A stretch of DNA of 64,000 bases from Rhizorhabdus phycosphaerae. Lineage in GTDB: Bacteria > Pseudomonadota > Alphaproteobacteria > Sphingomonadales > Sphingomonadaceae. The notes beneath the pieces are model-generated. The model was not told the origin of the DNA. It saw nothing but the letters and a program-made list of their open reading frames with translations, and ran no database searches. Of the stretch, positions 1 through 7,984 are shown piece after piece. The stretch is taken from NCBI RefSeq assembly GCF_011044255.1, contig NZ_CP049107.1, positions 2,966,001 through 3,030,000 of the forward strand, in the 5' to 3' direction. Numbering within the stretch: the stretch's first letter is position 1; each line of letters begins with the position of its first letter. The position numbers and the translations under genes are program-made.

Positions 1-191
1 GCCGCATATTCGAGCGCTTCCTGGCCGACTTCGCAGGCAAGGTCGGCTTCGGCGCGAGCGGAGGGAATGAATCCGGTGAGTTCGGCGGTGCGGGCGATCG
101 CCTGGTCGATGGCATGCTCGGCCGCCATCAGACGGTCGGCGACTTCCTGGGCAACTTCGCGGCGCTTCAGAATGGTCTGGCGATTGAACAT
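1..191 (-). CDS. Hypothetical protein, 5' part only (cut by window edge)
   Basis: An open frame runs from an ATG at 191-189 off the left edge without a stop, giving 63 residues (begins MFNRQTILKR). A purine-rich AGGGAG lies about 6 bases upstream (198-203 on the plus strand), which supports the start. The visible part is rich in Ala, Glu and Arg and looks helical. No domain is recognised. It is read in the same direction as the LuxR-type gene upstream of it, 73 bp away, so the two could be co-transcribed. Function unknown; the frame and start are fairly secure, the product is not. Confidence 0.6.
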   Translation of the reverse strand, partial: MFNRQTILKRREVAQEVADRLMAAEHAIDQAIARTAELTGFIPSARAEADLACEVGQEALEYA

Positions 192-264
192 GTGCTGCTC
201 CCTTCGCGCAGCCTGTCCGAGGCCGCGCGTCCCTGTCTGGCAATGATGAAAGTCCGGGTAGCGC

Positions 265-819
265 TTAGGCCTGGAACAGGCGCTTCAGCGCATCGAGGCC
301 GGCGAGAAGTCCGCCGAATGCAAGGGCCGAGGCGATGGCGATCGAAAGGATCCATCCCAGCCGTTGCACGATACTCAGATCATTACGTTCCCTCCCCGGG
401 GTGGGGACGGGCAGGTTTACGAAGCCGCCGCCGGTTACGAACGCAGGGGTTCGAAAAGCCAGCTGTTCCTCGCGAACCGAACTTCCGTGAAAGTCCGTTT
501 CGGCCTGCCGCATCCCGTGGATATCGGACAGGTCGACAGTGGCATGTACGGCCGATTGAGCAACGTGCGGCGATTGATATACGGCCGATTGATATGCGTT
601 CGGGGTCTCATATTTGGCGAGCAGCCGGGCCGCTTCGAAGCGGTTGGCGACACCCAGTATCTGGATCGCCATGCGCAGGCGCTGATCGACCGTATGGGGG
701 GAAATGCCCAGTTCGCGGGCGATGTCCTTGGACGACAGATGCATGAGAACCATGCGCAGGCAGATGCGCTGCGCCTCGGTCAGTTTCTCGATGCGGCCCG
801 ATTCCATGGCGCTGATCAT
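265..819 (-). CDS. LuxR-type HTH protein with C-terminal membrane segment
   Basis: The start chosen (MISAMES, 184 aa) sits just before the DNA-binding domain; the open frame continues upstream to 987 but that part has no domain. Residues 13-65 form a LuxR/GerE-type four-helix HTH (LTEAQRICLRMV, then KDIARELGISPHTVDQRL). Residues 75-150 are a low-complexity linker with short repeats around QSAVYQS. Residues about 154-176 (LGWILSIAIASALAFGG) form one hydrophobic membrane span close to the C-terminus. There is no receiver or ligand-binding domain. This layout suggests a membrane-tethered transcription factor. The HTH is clear; the membrane topology is inferred from hydrophobicity alone. Confidence 0.75.
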   Translation of the reverse strand: MISAMESGRIEKLTEAQRICLRMVLMHLSSKDIARELGISPHTVDQRLRMAIQILGVANRFEAARLLAKYETPNAYQSAVYQSPHVAQSAVHATVDLSDIHGMRQAETDFHGSSVREEQLAFRTPAFVTGGGFVNLPVPTPGRERNDLSIVQRLGWILSIAIASALAFGGLLAGLDALKRLFQA

Positions 820-1021
820 ATCGCCAATCCCCGTCGCTGTAAAACCCGTCGCAACATCGTCGTGTAACGGTCGCGTTACGCCCCTATGACGGGGTGGCTG
901 AGCCGCCTCGACGACGGCCTTCAACGCCCGTTGAAGTGGCCCGCGCCGCGGGCGTTGATATGCCATTGATATGCGGCAGCTGCCCATTGCGCGGACGGGC
1001 GCCGCCTCCTAGCATCGCAAA

Positions 1022-2146
1022 ATGGCATCGGGGGACAGCCAGTCGACGGGGCGAATCGCCATCATAGGCGCCGGCTATGTGGCCGACCTCTACATGGCCT
1101 CGCTATGCGCCTTTCCGGAACTGGAGGTCGTCGGTGTGTGGGACAGGGATGCATCGCGTCTCGCTCACTTCGCTGCGCACTGGTCGCTGCCGGCGCTCGC
1201 CGGTTTCGAGGCCGTGGTCGAAACCAGACCGGACATCGTGCTCAACCTCACCAATCCCGCCTCCCATGCGGCAGTCAGCCGCGAGGCGCTCGAGGCCGGG
1301 TTCCACGTGTGGAGCGAGAAGCCCCTCGCGCTCGACATGGACGAGGCCGTCGCCCTGACCGCGCTCGCGCGGGAACGCGGGCTGCACCTCGCCTCGGCAC
1401 CGTGCAGCGTCCTCGGCCGGGCGGCGCAAACCCTCTGGCGGGCGGTGCGCGATGGTCGCGTCGGGCGCCCCCGGCTGGTCTATGCCGAGCTCGACGACGA
1501 TTTCGTGAGCAGCGCACCCTATCCGCGTTGGGCATCGGCCAGCGGTGCGCCCTGGCCGGCGGAGGACGAGTTTCGAACCGGATGCACGCTCGAGCATGCC
1601 GGCTATTATCTGACCTGGCTGATGGCGATCTTCGGTCCCGTGCGCCGCATCGTCGGCGGATCGGCGCGATGCCTGGACGACGAGCAGACCGGCTCCGGCC
1701 ATGATGCCCCCGACTATGCCTCGGCCACGCTCTATTTCGACGGGATCGTCGCCCGTCTGACCTGCTCGATCGTCGCCCGCCACGACCATCGGATCCGCAT
1801 CTTCGGTGATACCGGCATATTGGAGGTCGACGACGCCTGGGCCAATGGCACGGCCGTGCGGGTGCGCCGACGCCATGTCATACGACGTCGCCTGGTCAAC
1901 AGCCCGCTGGCGCGGCGGGTCCCCTGGGCCGGGGATGGCCATCCGATGGTCGGGCGACGGGGCGCGGCGTCGATGAACTTCGCGCTCGGCGTGGCGGAGA
2001 TGATGCGGGCGATCGCGGACGGCCGGTCGCCGCGCCTCGCCGGCGATTTCGCGCTGCATCTGACCGAAGCCAGTCTCGCCATGCAGGCCGGAGGCGATCA
2101 TCGGCTGGTAACCAGTTTCGCGGCGATGGAGCCGATGTCCTGGTGA
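1022..2146 (+). CDS. Gfo/Idh/MocA family NAD(P)-dependent oxidoreductase
   Basis: This 374-aa protein has an N-terminal Rossmann fold with the dinucleotide motif GAGYVADLYM (from residue 16) and the family EKP signature at residues 99-101 (WSEKPLALD), followed by the C-terminal alpha/beta substrate domain. Such enzymes oxidise or reduce sugars and nucleotide-sugars. It is the first gene of a tightly coupled operon: its TGA overlaps the GTG start of the next gene by 4 bp, and that gene is likewise coupled to a GT4 glycosyltransferase. This points to making or modifying a sugar for a surface polysaccharide. The exact substrate cannot be read from the sequence. Confidence 0.88.
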   Translation: MASGDSQSTGRIAIIGAGYVADLYMASLCAFPELEVVGVWDRDASRLAHFAAHWSLPALAGFEAVVETRPDIVLNLTNPASHAAVSREALEAGFHVWSEKPLALDMDEAVALTALARERGLHLASAPCSVLGRAAQTLWRAVRDGRVGRPRLVYAELDDDFVSSAPYPRWASASGAPWPAEDEFRTGCTLEHAGYYLTWLMAIFGPVRRIVGGSARCLDDEQTGSGHDAPDYASATLYFDGIVARLTCSIVARHDHRIRIFGDTGILEVDDAWANGTAVRVRRRHVIRRRLVNSPLARRVPWAGDGHPMVGRRGAASMNFALGVAEMMRAIADGRSPRLAGDFALHLTEASLAMQAGGDHRLVTSFAAMEPMSW

Positions 2147-3066
2147 GTGTCGCGACGCCGTTGCGTTTCGCCGTGATCGGGCGGGGCCGCATGGCGGCCA
2201 CCATGCGCGGGTTGGTGGGCGACGTCCCGCTCGACCTCGCCGACGCCGTCTATGTCGCCTGTGGCAATGCCGACCACGTGCGCCAGTCGCGTCTTGCGCT
2301 GGAAGCCGGCAAGCCGGTGCTGTGCGAGAAGCCTTTGTCGCTGCGCGGCGATGAGGCTCAAGCGCTGACCGTGCTGGCGCGCGAGCGGGGCCTGACCTTC
2401 ATGGAAGCGGTCGCGACCCCCTTTCTGCCTGCGGTATCGCGGGCCATCGGTATCGCGGCAACCGGGGGGATCGGCCGGGCCCGACGGTTGGAGGCGAGCT
2501 TCGGCTATCCGGTGTCGCGCCGCCACTTTCCCCGGCTTTTCGCGCCCGATGCCGGGGTGCTCGCGGATCGCGCCGTCTATCCGCTGATGCTTGCGCGGAT
2601 CATCCTTGGTCCGGTGACCGCGATGGAGTGCCGTGTCGACCGCGACCGTGCAGGCATCGACGTCGCGGCACGGCTGTCGCTGGTCCATGACGGCGGTGCG
2701 CGGTCCGACCTGTCGGTGTCCTTCGTCGGGACGCTCGGCAACGATCTCCGAATCGAGGGCGAGGATGCGACGCTCGAGCTGATGCCGCCACTTCTTACGG
2801 CGCAGCGCCTGCGCCTTCGGCCGGCGGACGCCCGGGGTCCTTCGCGGCTGCGTTCCGCGCTCCGGCAGAACCCGCTGCTTAGGCGGATGGGCGATGTCGG
2901 CGGACGCCTGACCGGCAGCTTCCATTCGCATGGTGGGTCGATCTACCGCCACGAGCTGGAGCATTTCGCGGACCTCGTGCGAAACGGATGCGTTGAAAGC
3001 CCCGTGGTCACGCATGCGCGCATGGTGGATGTCGCCCGGCTGATCGAGGAGGCCCGGCAGCGGTGA
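2143..3066 (+). CDS. Gfo/Idh/MocA family oxidoreductase, short Rossmann domain
   Basis: GTG start inside the stop of the previous gene (GTGA overlap); 307 aa. It has a GRGRMA dinucleotide motif at residues 13-18 and CEKP at 61-64, so it belongs to the same family as its neighbour. Only about 49 residues separate the glycine motif from EKP, against about 83 in the upstream paralogue: the stretch that normally holds the second strand and helix of the NAD-binding fold is missing while the reading frame is intact. It may bind cofactor differently or work as a partner of the upstream enzyme. Its own stop overlaps the next gene's GTG. Substrate unknown. Confidence 0.85.
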   Translation: MSVATPLRFAVIGRGRMAATMRGLVGDVPLDLADAVYVACGNADHVRQSRLALEAGKPVLCEKPLSLRGDEAQALTVLARERGLTFMEAVATPFLPAVSRAIGIAATGGIGRARRLEASFGYPVSRRHFPRLFAPDAGVLADRAVYPLMLARIILGPVTAMECRVDRDRAGIDVAARLSLVHDGGARSDLSVSFVGTLGNDLRIEGEDATLELMPPLLTAQRLRLRPADARGPSRLRSALRQNPLLRRMGDVGGRLTGSFHSHGGSIYRHELEHFADLVRNGCVESPVVTHARMVDVARLIEEARQR

Positions 3067-4265
3067 AGCTCGCTTATCTCCTCAACAGCTATCCGATGAC
3101 GAGTACCACCTTCATCCGGCGCGAGATCGCGGCGATCGAGCGGGCCGGCGTGCCGGTCAAGCGCTTCGCGGTGCGGCGCTGGAGCGGGCCGCTGGTCGAT
3201 CCCGCCGATCGCGCGGAGCAGGAGCGGACCGAATATCTGCTGAGCGACAGGATACCCGCGCTGCTGGCCGGATTGTTTGTGGAGGCGGCGCGCAACCCCA
3301 CGGGATTGATGCGCGCCTTGCGGCATTGCTGGGGCCTGTACCGTCGGGCCGGTGCGGGACTTGTCCGCCATGTCGCCTATCTGGCGCAGGCGGTGCGGTT
3401 GCGCCGTCGGTGCGCGGCGCTCGGGATAGAGCATCTCCATGCGCATTTTTCCACCAACGCGGCGGCGGTGGCGCTGCTTGCCCGACTGCTGGGCGGGCCT
3501 CGCTACAGCTTCACGGTTCACGGGCCCGACGAACTCGAGGTGCTGGGCCGTAACCGTTTCGTCGAAAAGGCCCGCCATGCCGAGCATGTCGTTGCGATCA
3601 GCCGCTATTGCCGCGACCGTCTGGTCCGCCATCTCCCCGGGGCGCTGGCGGACCGCGTCGAGATTCTGTCCTGCGGTCTCGACTTGCGCGACTATCCCGA
3701 CGAGGTGGAGGCGCCAGCGCCGGGGAGCACGCTGCTCTGTGTAGGCCGGCTCTGTCCCCAAAAAGGACAGGTCGACATCGCGCCGGCGGTGGCGATGGTC
3801 CGTTCGCGCTATCCCGACATCAGGGTGCTTCTCGTCGGCGACGGCGAGGACCGCTCGGCGGTCGAGCGGGCGATCGTCGAGGCGGGGGTGGCCGAGCATG
3901 TCCGCCTTCTCGGCTGGCGCAGCAACGACGAAGTGCGGAGGCTGATCGTCGAGGCGCGGGCGCTGTTGCTTCCCAGCCGCGCGGAAGGGTTGCCGATCGT
4001 GCTCATGGAGGCCCTGGCGCTCTGCCGGCCGGTGGTGACCACGCCCGTGGCGGGCATTACCGAACTGGTGGACGAGGGCTGTGGCTGGCTCATTCCACCC
4101 GGCGACGTCGGCGCGTTCGCCGACGCGATGGCCAGCGCGCTCGACTGTTCACCGGAGCGTCTGGCCGCGCTCGGCCGCGAGGGGCGCGCCCGGGTGGTCG
4201 CGCGCCACGATGTCGACCGGCTCGCCGCAGGGCTGCTGGCACTGTTCGCTCGCCCTCGCGCCTGA
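3063..4265 (+). CDS. Glycosyltransferase family 4 protein
   Basis: GTG start overlapping the previous stop; 400 aa. The N-terminal half contains HLHAHFSTNAA and FTVHGPDEL, typical of the acceptor domain of GT-B enzymes of the EPS/colanic-acid type. The C-terminal half has the donor domain, with VGRLCPQKG and the E-x7-E signature at E308 and E316 (EGLPIVLMEA). These enzymes are retaining transferases that move a sugar from a nucleotide donor to a growing lipid-linked or surface glycan at the cytoplasmic face of the membrane. It is the last gene of the three-gene coupled operon with two sugar oxidoreductases. Donor and acceptor are unknown. Confidence 0.92.
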   Translation: MKLAYLLNSYPMTSTTFIRREIAAIERAGVPVKRFAVRRWSGPLVDPADRAEQERTEYLLSDRIPALLAGLFVEAARNPTGLMRALRHCWGLYRRAGAGLVRHVAYLAQAVRLRRRCAALGIEHLHAHFSTNAAAVALLARLLGGPRYSFTVHGPDELEVLGRNRFVEKARHAEHVVAISRYCRDRLVRHLPGALADRVEILSCGLDLRDYPDEVEAPAPGSTLLCVGRLCPQKGQVDIAPAVAMVRSRYPDIRVLLVGDGEDRSAVERAIVEAGVAEHVRLLGWRSNDEVRRLIVEARALLLPSRAEGLPIVLMEALALCRPVVTTPVAGITELVDEGCGWLIPPGDVGAFADAMASALDCSPERLAALGREGRARVVARHDVDRLAAGLLALFARPRA

Positions 4266-4881
4266 CACAGGGTGCCGCCCAGTCGGCGACCAGATCAACC
4301 GCCCGCAGCAATCGCCGAAACGTCGACGCATTGTCCACGATCGGGATTGTTACCCTGGACGGAGCCGGTCAGCCCCGACTTTGCGGGAAGGCTGCAACCG
4401 GCTCGTCCTGACACCTGGTTTGATCGGTGCCGTTGCCGGCGCAGACGGCGGACGGCCTAGGTAGAAGACCGGAGAGGCCACTCCCCGCTCATTTCGCATA
4501 GCGGCAAGGGGCTGGGTGAGAGCAACCGCGTTCAGCGGATCCCAGCCCAAAGAGACTTCAGGGTGTCCCCCATATACTCGAGGGTTACCGTCAAAATTCT
4601 CTGTAAAAGAGAAATAAAATTAACGGATGGGGAAATAACGATCTGGGTTCCAGGGAAGCTTCCTGGACACAAAAATGAACATTTGACATAAATTTCCGAA
4701 CCAGGATTTTTGGCTGTCGGAAAATCGGAAGCGGTCGGATATTCTTTGTGTGAATCGCATGCGAAATTTCGGCATTTTTTAATTTTATGTTGCGACCGAA
4801 AATGTGCCGATTACCTAGTGATCTGTGTCAGTGGTGCTGTTTGGAGGCAAGCGTGGCGTTGGGTGTGGTCGTCCTGCGGAG
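4266..4881. other. Long intergenic region, AT-rich in its second half
   Basis: I find no convincing gene in these 616 bases; the short frames here have no domain or good start. From about 4566 the composition turns clearly AT-rich (runs such as AAAATTCTCTG and TTTTTTAATTTTATG), in contrast to the GC-rich surroundings. It contains the palindrome GGAAGCTTCC flanked by TCCA and TGGA near 4650-4670, and a TTGACA at 4683-4688 that could be a -35 box, without a convincing -10. Most likely this is the regulatory region of the response regulator that follows. Confidence 0.45.
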
Positions 4882-5493
4882 ATGACAAGCAAAAGGCTTT
4901 ATCTCATCGACGATGAAGCGGTCGTGCGGGCATCGATTGTCAGCCTGTTGCAGGTGGACGGTGTTTGGGACCATGTCGAATTCGCCACCGCCGACGATTT
5001 TCTCGAGGCGCTGGCAGGCCTGTCGCCGGGCTGCGTGCTGGTAGACCTGCAACTGCCCGGTTCCAGCGGCAGCGTGGTGGTGGAGGCGCTGGCGACGGGG
5101 CCCCAGCGCTTTCCGTTCATTGTGGTGACCGGCTTCAGCGATTTTTCCACGGCCGTTCATATGTTCCGCCGTGGCGCTGTCGACTTTCTTCACAAACCTT
5201 TCGATCCCGTCGCGCTGATCGATGCGCTCGATCGTGCGCTTCATCGCCTGCAATATGGCGGCGAGCGGCGGGAGGTCGCCGAAGACGTGCGGCAACGCAT
5301 CGCCGGGTTGTCGGAGGATGAACGCCGGTTGATGGCGTTGGTCTTCGAGGGGGCCTCGAACGCCGAGATAGCGATCGAACTTCACGCCGATCCGCGCGAT
5401 GTGCAACGCGCCCGGGCGATGGTGCTCGCCAAGATCGGAGCGCCGTCGATCTTCGATGCGATGCGCGTCTTCGCCCTGGCCGGCGCACTTTGA
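4882..5493 (+). CDS. FixJ/NarL-like response regulator (orphan)
   Basis: The receiver domain holds the acidic pocket D10-D11 (LIDDEA), the phospho-acceptor D55 (VDLQLPG), a conserved Thr (VVTGFSD) and Lys (LHKPFDP). The C-terminal part (from LSEDERRLMALV) is a LuxR-type HTH, with a diverged recognition region (NAEIAIELHADPRDVQRARAMVL). With ATG 4882 the protein is 203 aa, the usual FixJ size; an in-frame GTG at 4825 would add 19 residues outside the domain. No histidine kinase gene is adjacent, so the partner kinase is unknown. It is convergent with the btuB-like gene, with a hairpin between them. Confidence 0.88.
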   Translation: MTSKRLYLIDDEAVVRASIVSLLQVDGVWDHVEFATADDFLEALAGLSPGCVLVDLQLPGSSGSVVVEALATGPQRFPFIVVTGFSDFSTAVHMFRRGAVDFLHKPFDPVALIDALDRALHRLQYGGERREVAEDVRQRIAGLSEDERRLMALVFEGASNAEIAIELHADPRDVQRARAMVLAKIGAPSIFDAMRVFALAGAL

Positions 5494-5508
5494 TCTCCGC
5501 GGCGGCGG

Positions 5509-5535
5509 GGCGGCGGGTAAAGGCCACCCGCCGCC
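5509..5535. terminator. GC-rich hairpin between convergent genes
   Basis: GGCGGCGGGT (5509-5518) and ACCCGCCGCC (5526-5535) form a perfect 10-bp stem with a 7-base loop between the stops of the response regulator and the btuB-like gene. There is no T run, so it may end transcription poorly or only block read-through from either side. Confidence 0.5.
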
Positions 5536-5551
5536 GCCCGTCTGGGTGGGC

Positions 5552-7435
5552 TCAATAACGCAGTCTCGCGCCGGCCGTCGCCGCCCTGCCCGGCTGCCCA
5601 TAGCCGGACGCGGTCTGGTAGCGTTCGTCGAACAGATTCTCGATCCGGCCGTAAAGCTCGATGCTCTCGTTCAGCGGGAAGCTCGCCCGGATGTCGACGA
5701 GGGCGTAGCCCTGCAGCCTTGTGCTGTTCGCGGCATTGTCGAAGCTGTTCGACACATGCGTGACGGTCGCCCCGACCGAACCCTTGCTCCAGGCATAGTC
5801 GGCGGTCACGCTGACCGCGTTGCGCGGGCGACGCGGGAGGGAGTTGCCGAAATTGGCACTGCTGCGCTCGCGGTTCTGCGCCTTGGTGTAGGTGTAGTTG
5901 GCGCGCACCTCGAAACCGGCCGTGGGATGCATCACCAGTTCGAGCTCGGCGCCTCGTGCCCGCGCACGGGCGATATTGGCATAGGTGTAGCTGTTGAGGT
6001 CGAAATCGATCTGGTTGGTCACACGACGCTCGAACCAGGTCGCGCGGACCTGCAGCAGGTCGCCGATGAGCGATTGTTCGATGCCGGCATCCCAGCTTTT
6101 CGCTTCCTCCGGCCGAAGCTTGTCGAAGCCGAAGTCGCCATATAACTGGTAGAGCGACGGCGCCTTGAAACCCTCGCTATAGGTCGCGCGCAGAACCGTG
6201 GCGCCGCGATTGGGTGTCCAGACAAGGCTGGCATTCGCACTGCTCTTGCCGCCGAACTGGCTATGGTCGTCGTGGCGCAAACCGGCCGCCGCCGTCAGCC
6301 CCGAAACGGGGCGCAGGGTCAGCAGCCCATAGACGCTGTCGATATTCGCCTTCCTGTGGTCGAGCGGCGAATAGATGCTCTCGGTCCGGTAACGCTGGCC
6401 TTCATGCTCCGCGCCGAAGGTGGCGTCGACCCAGTCGGCGAGTTGCGCCCCGCCCTGATATTCGAACCGCAGATTGCGCCCCACCGCGTCGAAGGTCAGG
6501 ACCGGCGTGCCGGCCGGGTCGTAATTCTGCCGATCGATCCGGGTCCAGGCCACCGCCAGGCGGTTCTTGAGCCGGCCGTCGAACAGGCCGGCGTTCAGCC
6601 CGGCATAGCCGACGATCTGTTCCTGCCGCGCATATTCGTCGGTATCGCCGAGCGAGAAGTCGGGCGGGGGGAAGCCGTCGAGATCGACCTTGCTCTTGGT
6701 GTAGAAGCCGCGCAGGTCGAGCGACAGATCGTCCGCGAGCGTGACCTGTGCCTTCGCATGCGCACCGAACAGATGATAGCCGTCCGGTTCGCTCCCGCCG
6801 CCGCTGCGATCGGCGACCGATATGCCGTTGGTCGTCAGGTAGCCCGCGCCAGCGCTTAGCGCGACCGGACCAACGGTACCGGAGACGTTGGCGACCGCGC
6901 GACCGGCGTCGTAGCGGCCATATTCGCCGCTCGCCTTGATCTGCAGCGCTTGCGTGGGCGCGGACGTGATCAGATTGACCACCCCGCCGATCGCCTGGCT
7001 GCCCCACAGCACCGACTGTGCGCCACGCAGAACTTCGATGCGGTCGAGATTGTCGGTCAGCAGGTCGGCGAAGTTGAAGCCGCCGCCGGGTGCGGACGGG
7101 TCGTTGAGCTTGACCCCGTCGATCAGCGCCACGGTCTGGTCGCTTTCCGCGCCGCGGATGAAGACGCTGGTGGTGGAGCCCAGGCCGCCATTGCGGACGA
7201 TGGTGACGCCCGGCAGCGTGCGCAACAGCTCCGCAACCGATGGCGTCTGCCGCAATTCCAGCGCCCTCGCATCCACGACGGAGATCGATTGGGCGACCTG
7301 GGAAAGCGGGGTGTCGGTCCGCGTCGCGGTGACGACGATGGTGTCGGCGTCCTCGCCCGCGGCGTCTGCATGGGCCGCCGTGGGTACGACCGCCGTCGCG
7401 AACAGCAGTGTGTGCAGGATTGATATTCTGGACAT
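5552..7435 (-). CDS. btuB: TonB-dependent vitamin B12 receptor (BtuB-like)
   Basis: The 627-aa outer-membrane receptor begins with a signal peptide (MSRISILHTLL, to about residue 24), followed by a TonB box (DTIVVTATR) and a plug domain with RGAESDQTVALIDG and LRGAQSVLWGS, then a 22-strand barrel ending in a C-terminal aromatic residue (RLRY). Receptors of this group import cobalamin across the outer membrane using TonB energy. The substrate assignment is strong because a cobalamin riboswitch lies in its leader (7575-7751). The start at 7435 is chosen because the signal peptide begins there; the frame upstream to 7552 belongs to the leader. No btuCDF genes are next to it. Confidence 0.93.
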   Translation of the reverse strand: MSRISILHTLLFATAVVPTAAHADAAGEDADTIVVTATRTDTPLSQVAQSISVVDARALELRQTPSVAELLRTLPGVTIVRNGGLGSTTSVFIRGAESDQTVALIDGVKLNDPSAPGGGFNFADLLTDNLDRIEVLRGAQSVLWGSQAIGGVVNLITSAPTQALQIKASGEYGRYDAGRAVANVSGTVGPVALSAGAGYLTTNGISVADRSGGGSEPDGYHLFGAHAKAQVTLADDLSLDLRGFYTKSKVDLDGFPPPDFSLGDTDEYARQEQIVGYAGLNAGLFDGRLKNRLAVAWTRIDRQNYDPAGTPVLTFDAVGRNLRFEYQGGAQLADWVDATFGAEHEGQRYRTESIYSPLDHRKANIDSVYGLLTLRPVSGLTAAAGLRHDDHSQFGGKSSANASLVWTPNRGATVLRATYSEGFKAPSLYQLYGDFGFDKLRPEEAKSWDAGIEQSLIGDLLQVRATWFERRVTNQIDFDLNSYTYANIARARARGAELELVMHPTAGFEVRANYTYTKAQNRERSSANFGNSLPRRPRNAVSVTADYAWSKGSVGATVTHVSNSFDNAANSTRLQGYALVDIRASFPLNESIELYGRIENLFDERYQTASGYGQPGRAATAGARLRY

Positions 7436-7574
7436 GGTCGAAACCTCCAATGACAAGTCATCAGGGTCCCGAGCGGAAGGATGAGCATCTCCCGCGCGCG
7501 ACCCGTTACGATCGTCGTCACGCGAGGATTTCGCCTCGATCATGTGGTGCACCCCGCCCGCATGATGGAACGAC

Positions 7575-7751
7575 CGCGACGGGCAGGTCTCCTGGCTCTC
7601 GGGTCATCGCGGTCGCCCAGCCTTCCCGGATGTCGGACATCCAGTGGCATGCGCGGACGATCGCTCGCCGATCACAGTTGCGGGGGCAGCTCCGGCTGAC
7701 GGTTTCCCGTTTCCGAATTCCCTTTTAGTCCCGTCTCCGGGACCCGTCGCG
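7575..7751 (-). promoter_or_regulatory. Cobalamin riboswitch (AdoCbl class)
   Basis: Read on the minus strand, the leader has the conserved elements in the right order: CTGCCCCCGCAACTG (plus 7675-7689), GCCACTGG (7641-7648), CGGGAAGGC and the B12 box AGCCAGGAGACCTGCC (7582-7597). The outer P1 helix is a perfect 9-bp pair between CGCGACGGG (7743-7751) and CCCGTCGCG (7575-7583), which sets both ends. It lies 140 nt before the btuB-like start codon and should lower receptor expression when cobalamin is plentiful, probably through ribosome access or termination further downstream. Confidence 0.95.
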
Positions 7752-7984
7752 AGCGGGCCTGTAGGTAAAGTGGCCTTAGGGCGCAAGCGCCAAGCGATGA
7801 GCCTTGTTTCGGAAACGTGACGACAAAGTCTGCCCCGCGACAGCGTGACGCTACGGCAGAAGGCTGTGCTGAAACGCACAAACTATTGATCGGGATTGAA
7901 CTATTCCGATGACAAGCCCCCGGCGGGGGGATATTGAGACCGCTGGCGAAGGGGATCGCCGAACAGGGGAAATCGGGGGACGTC

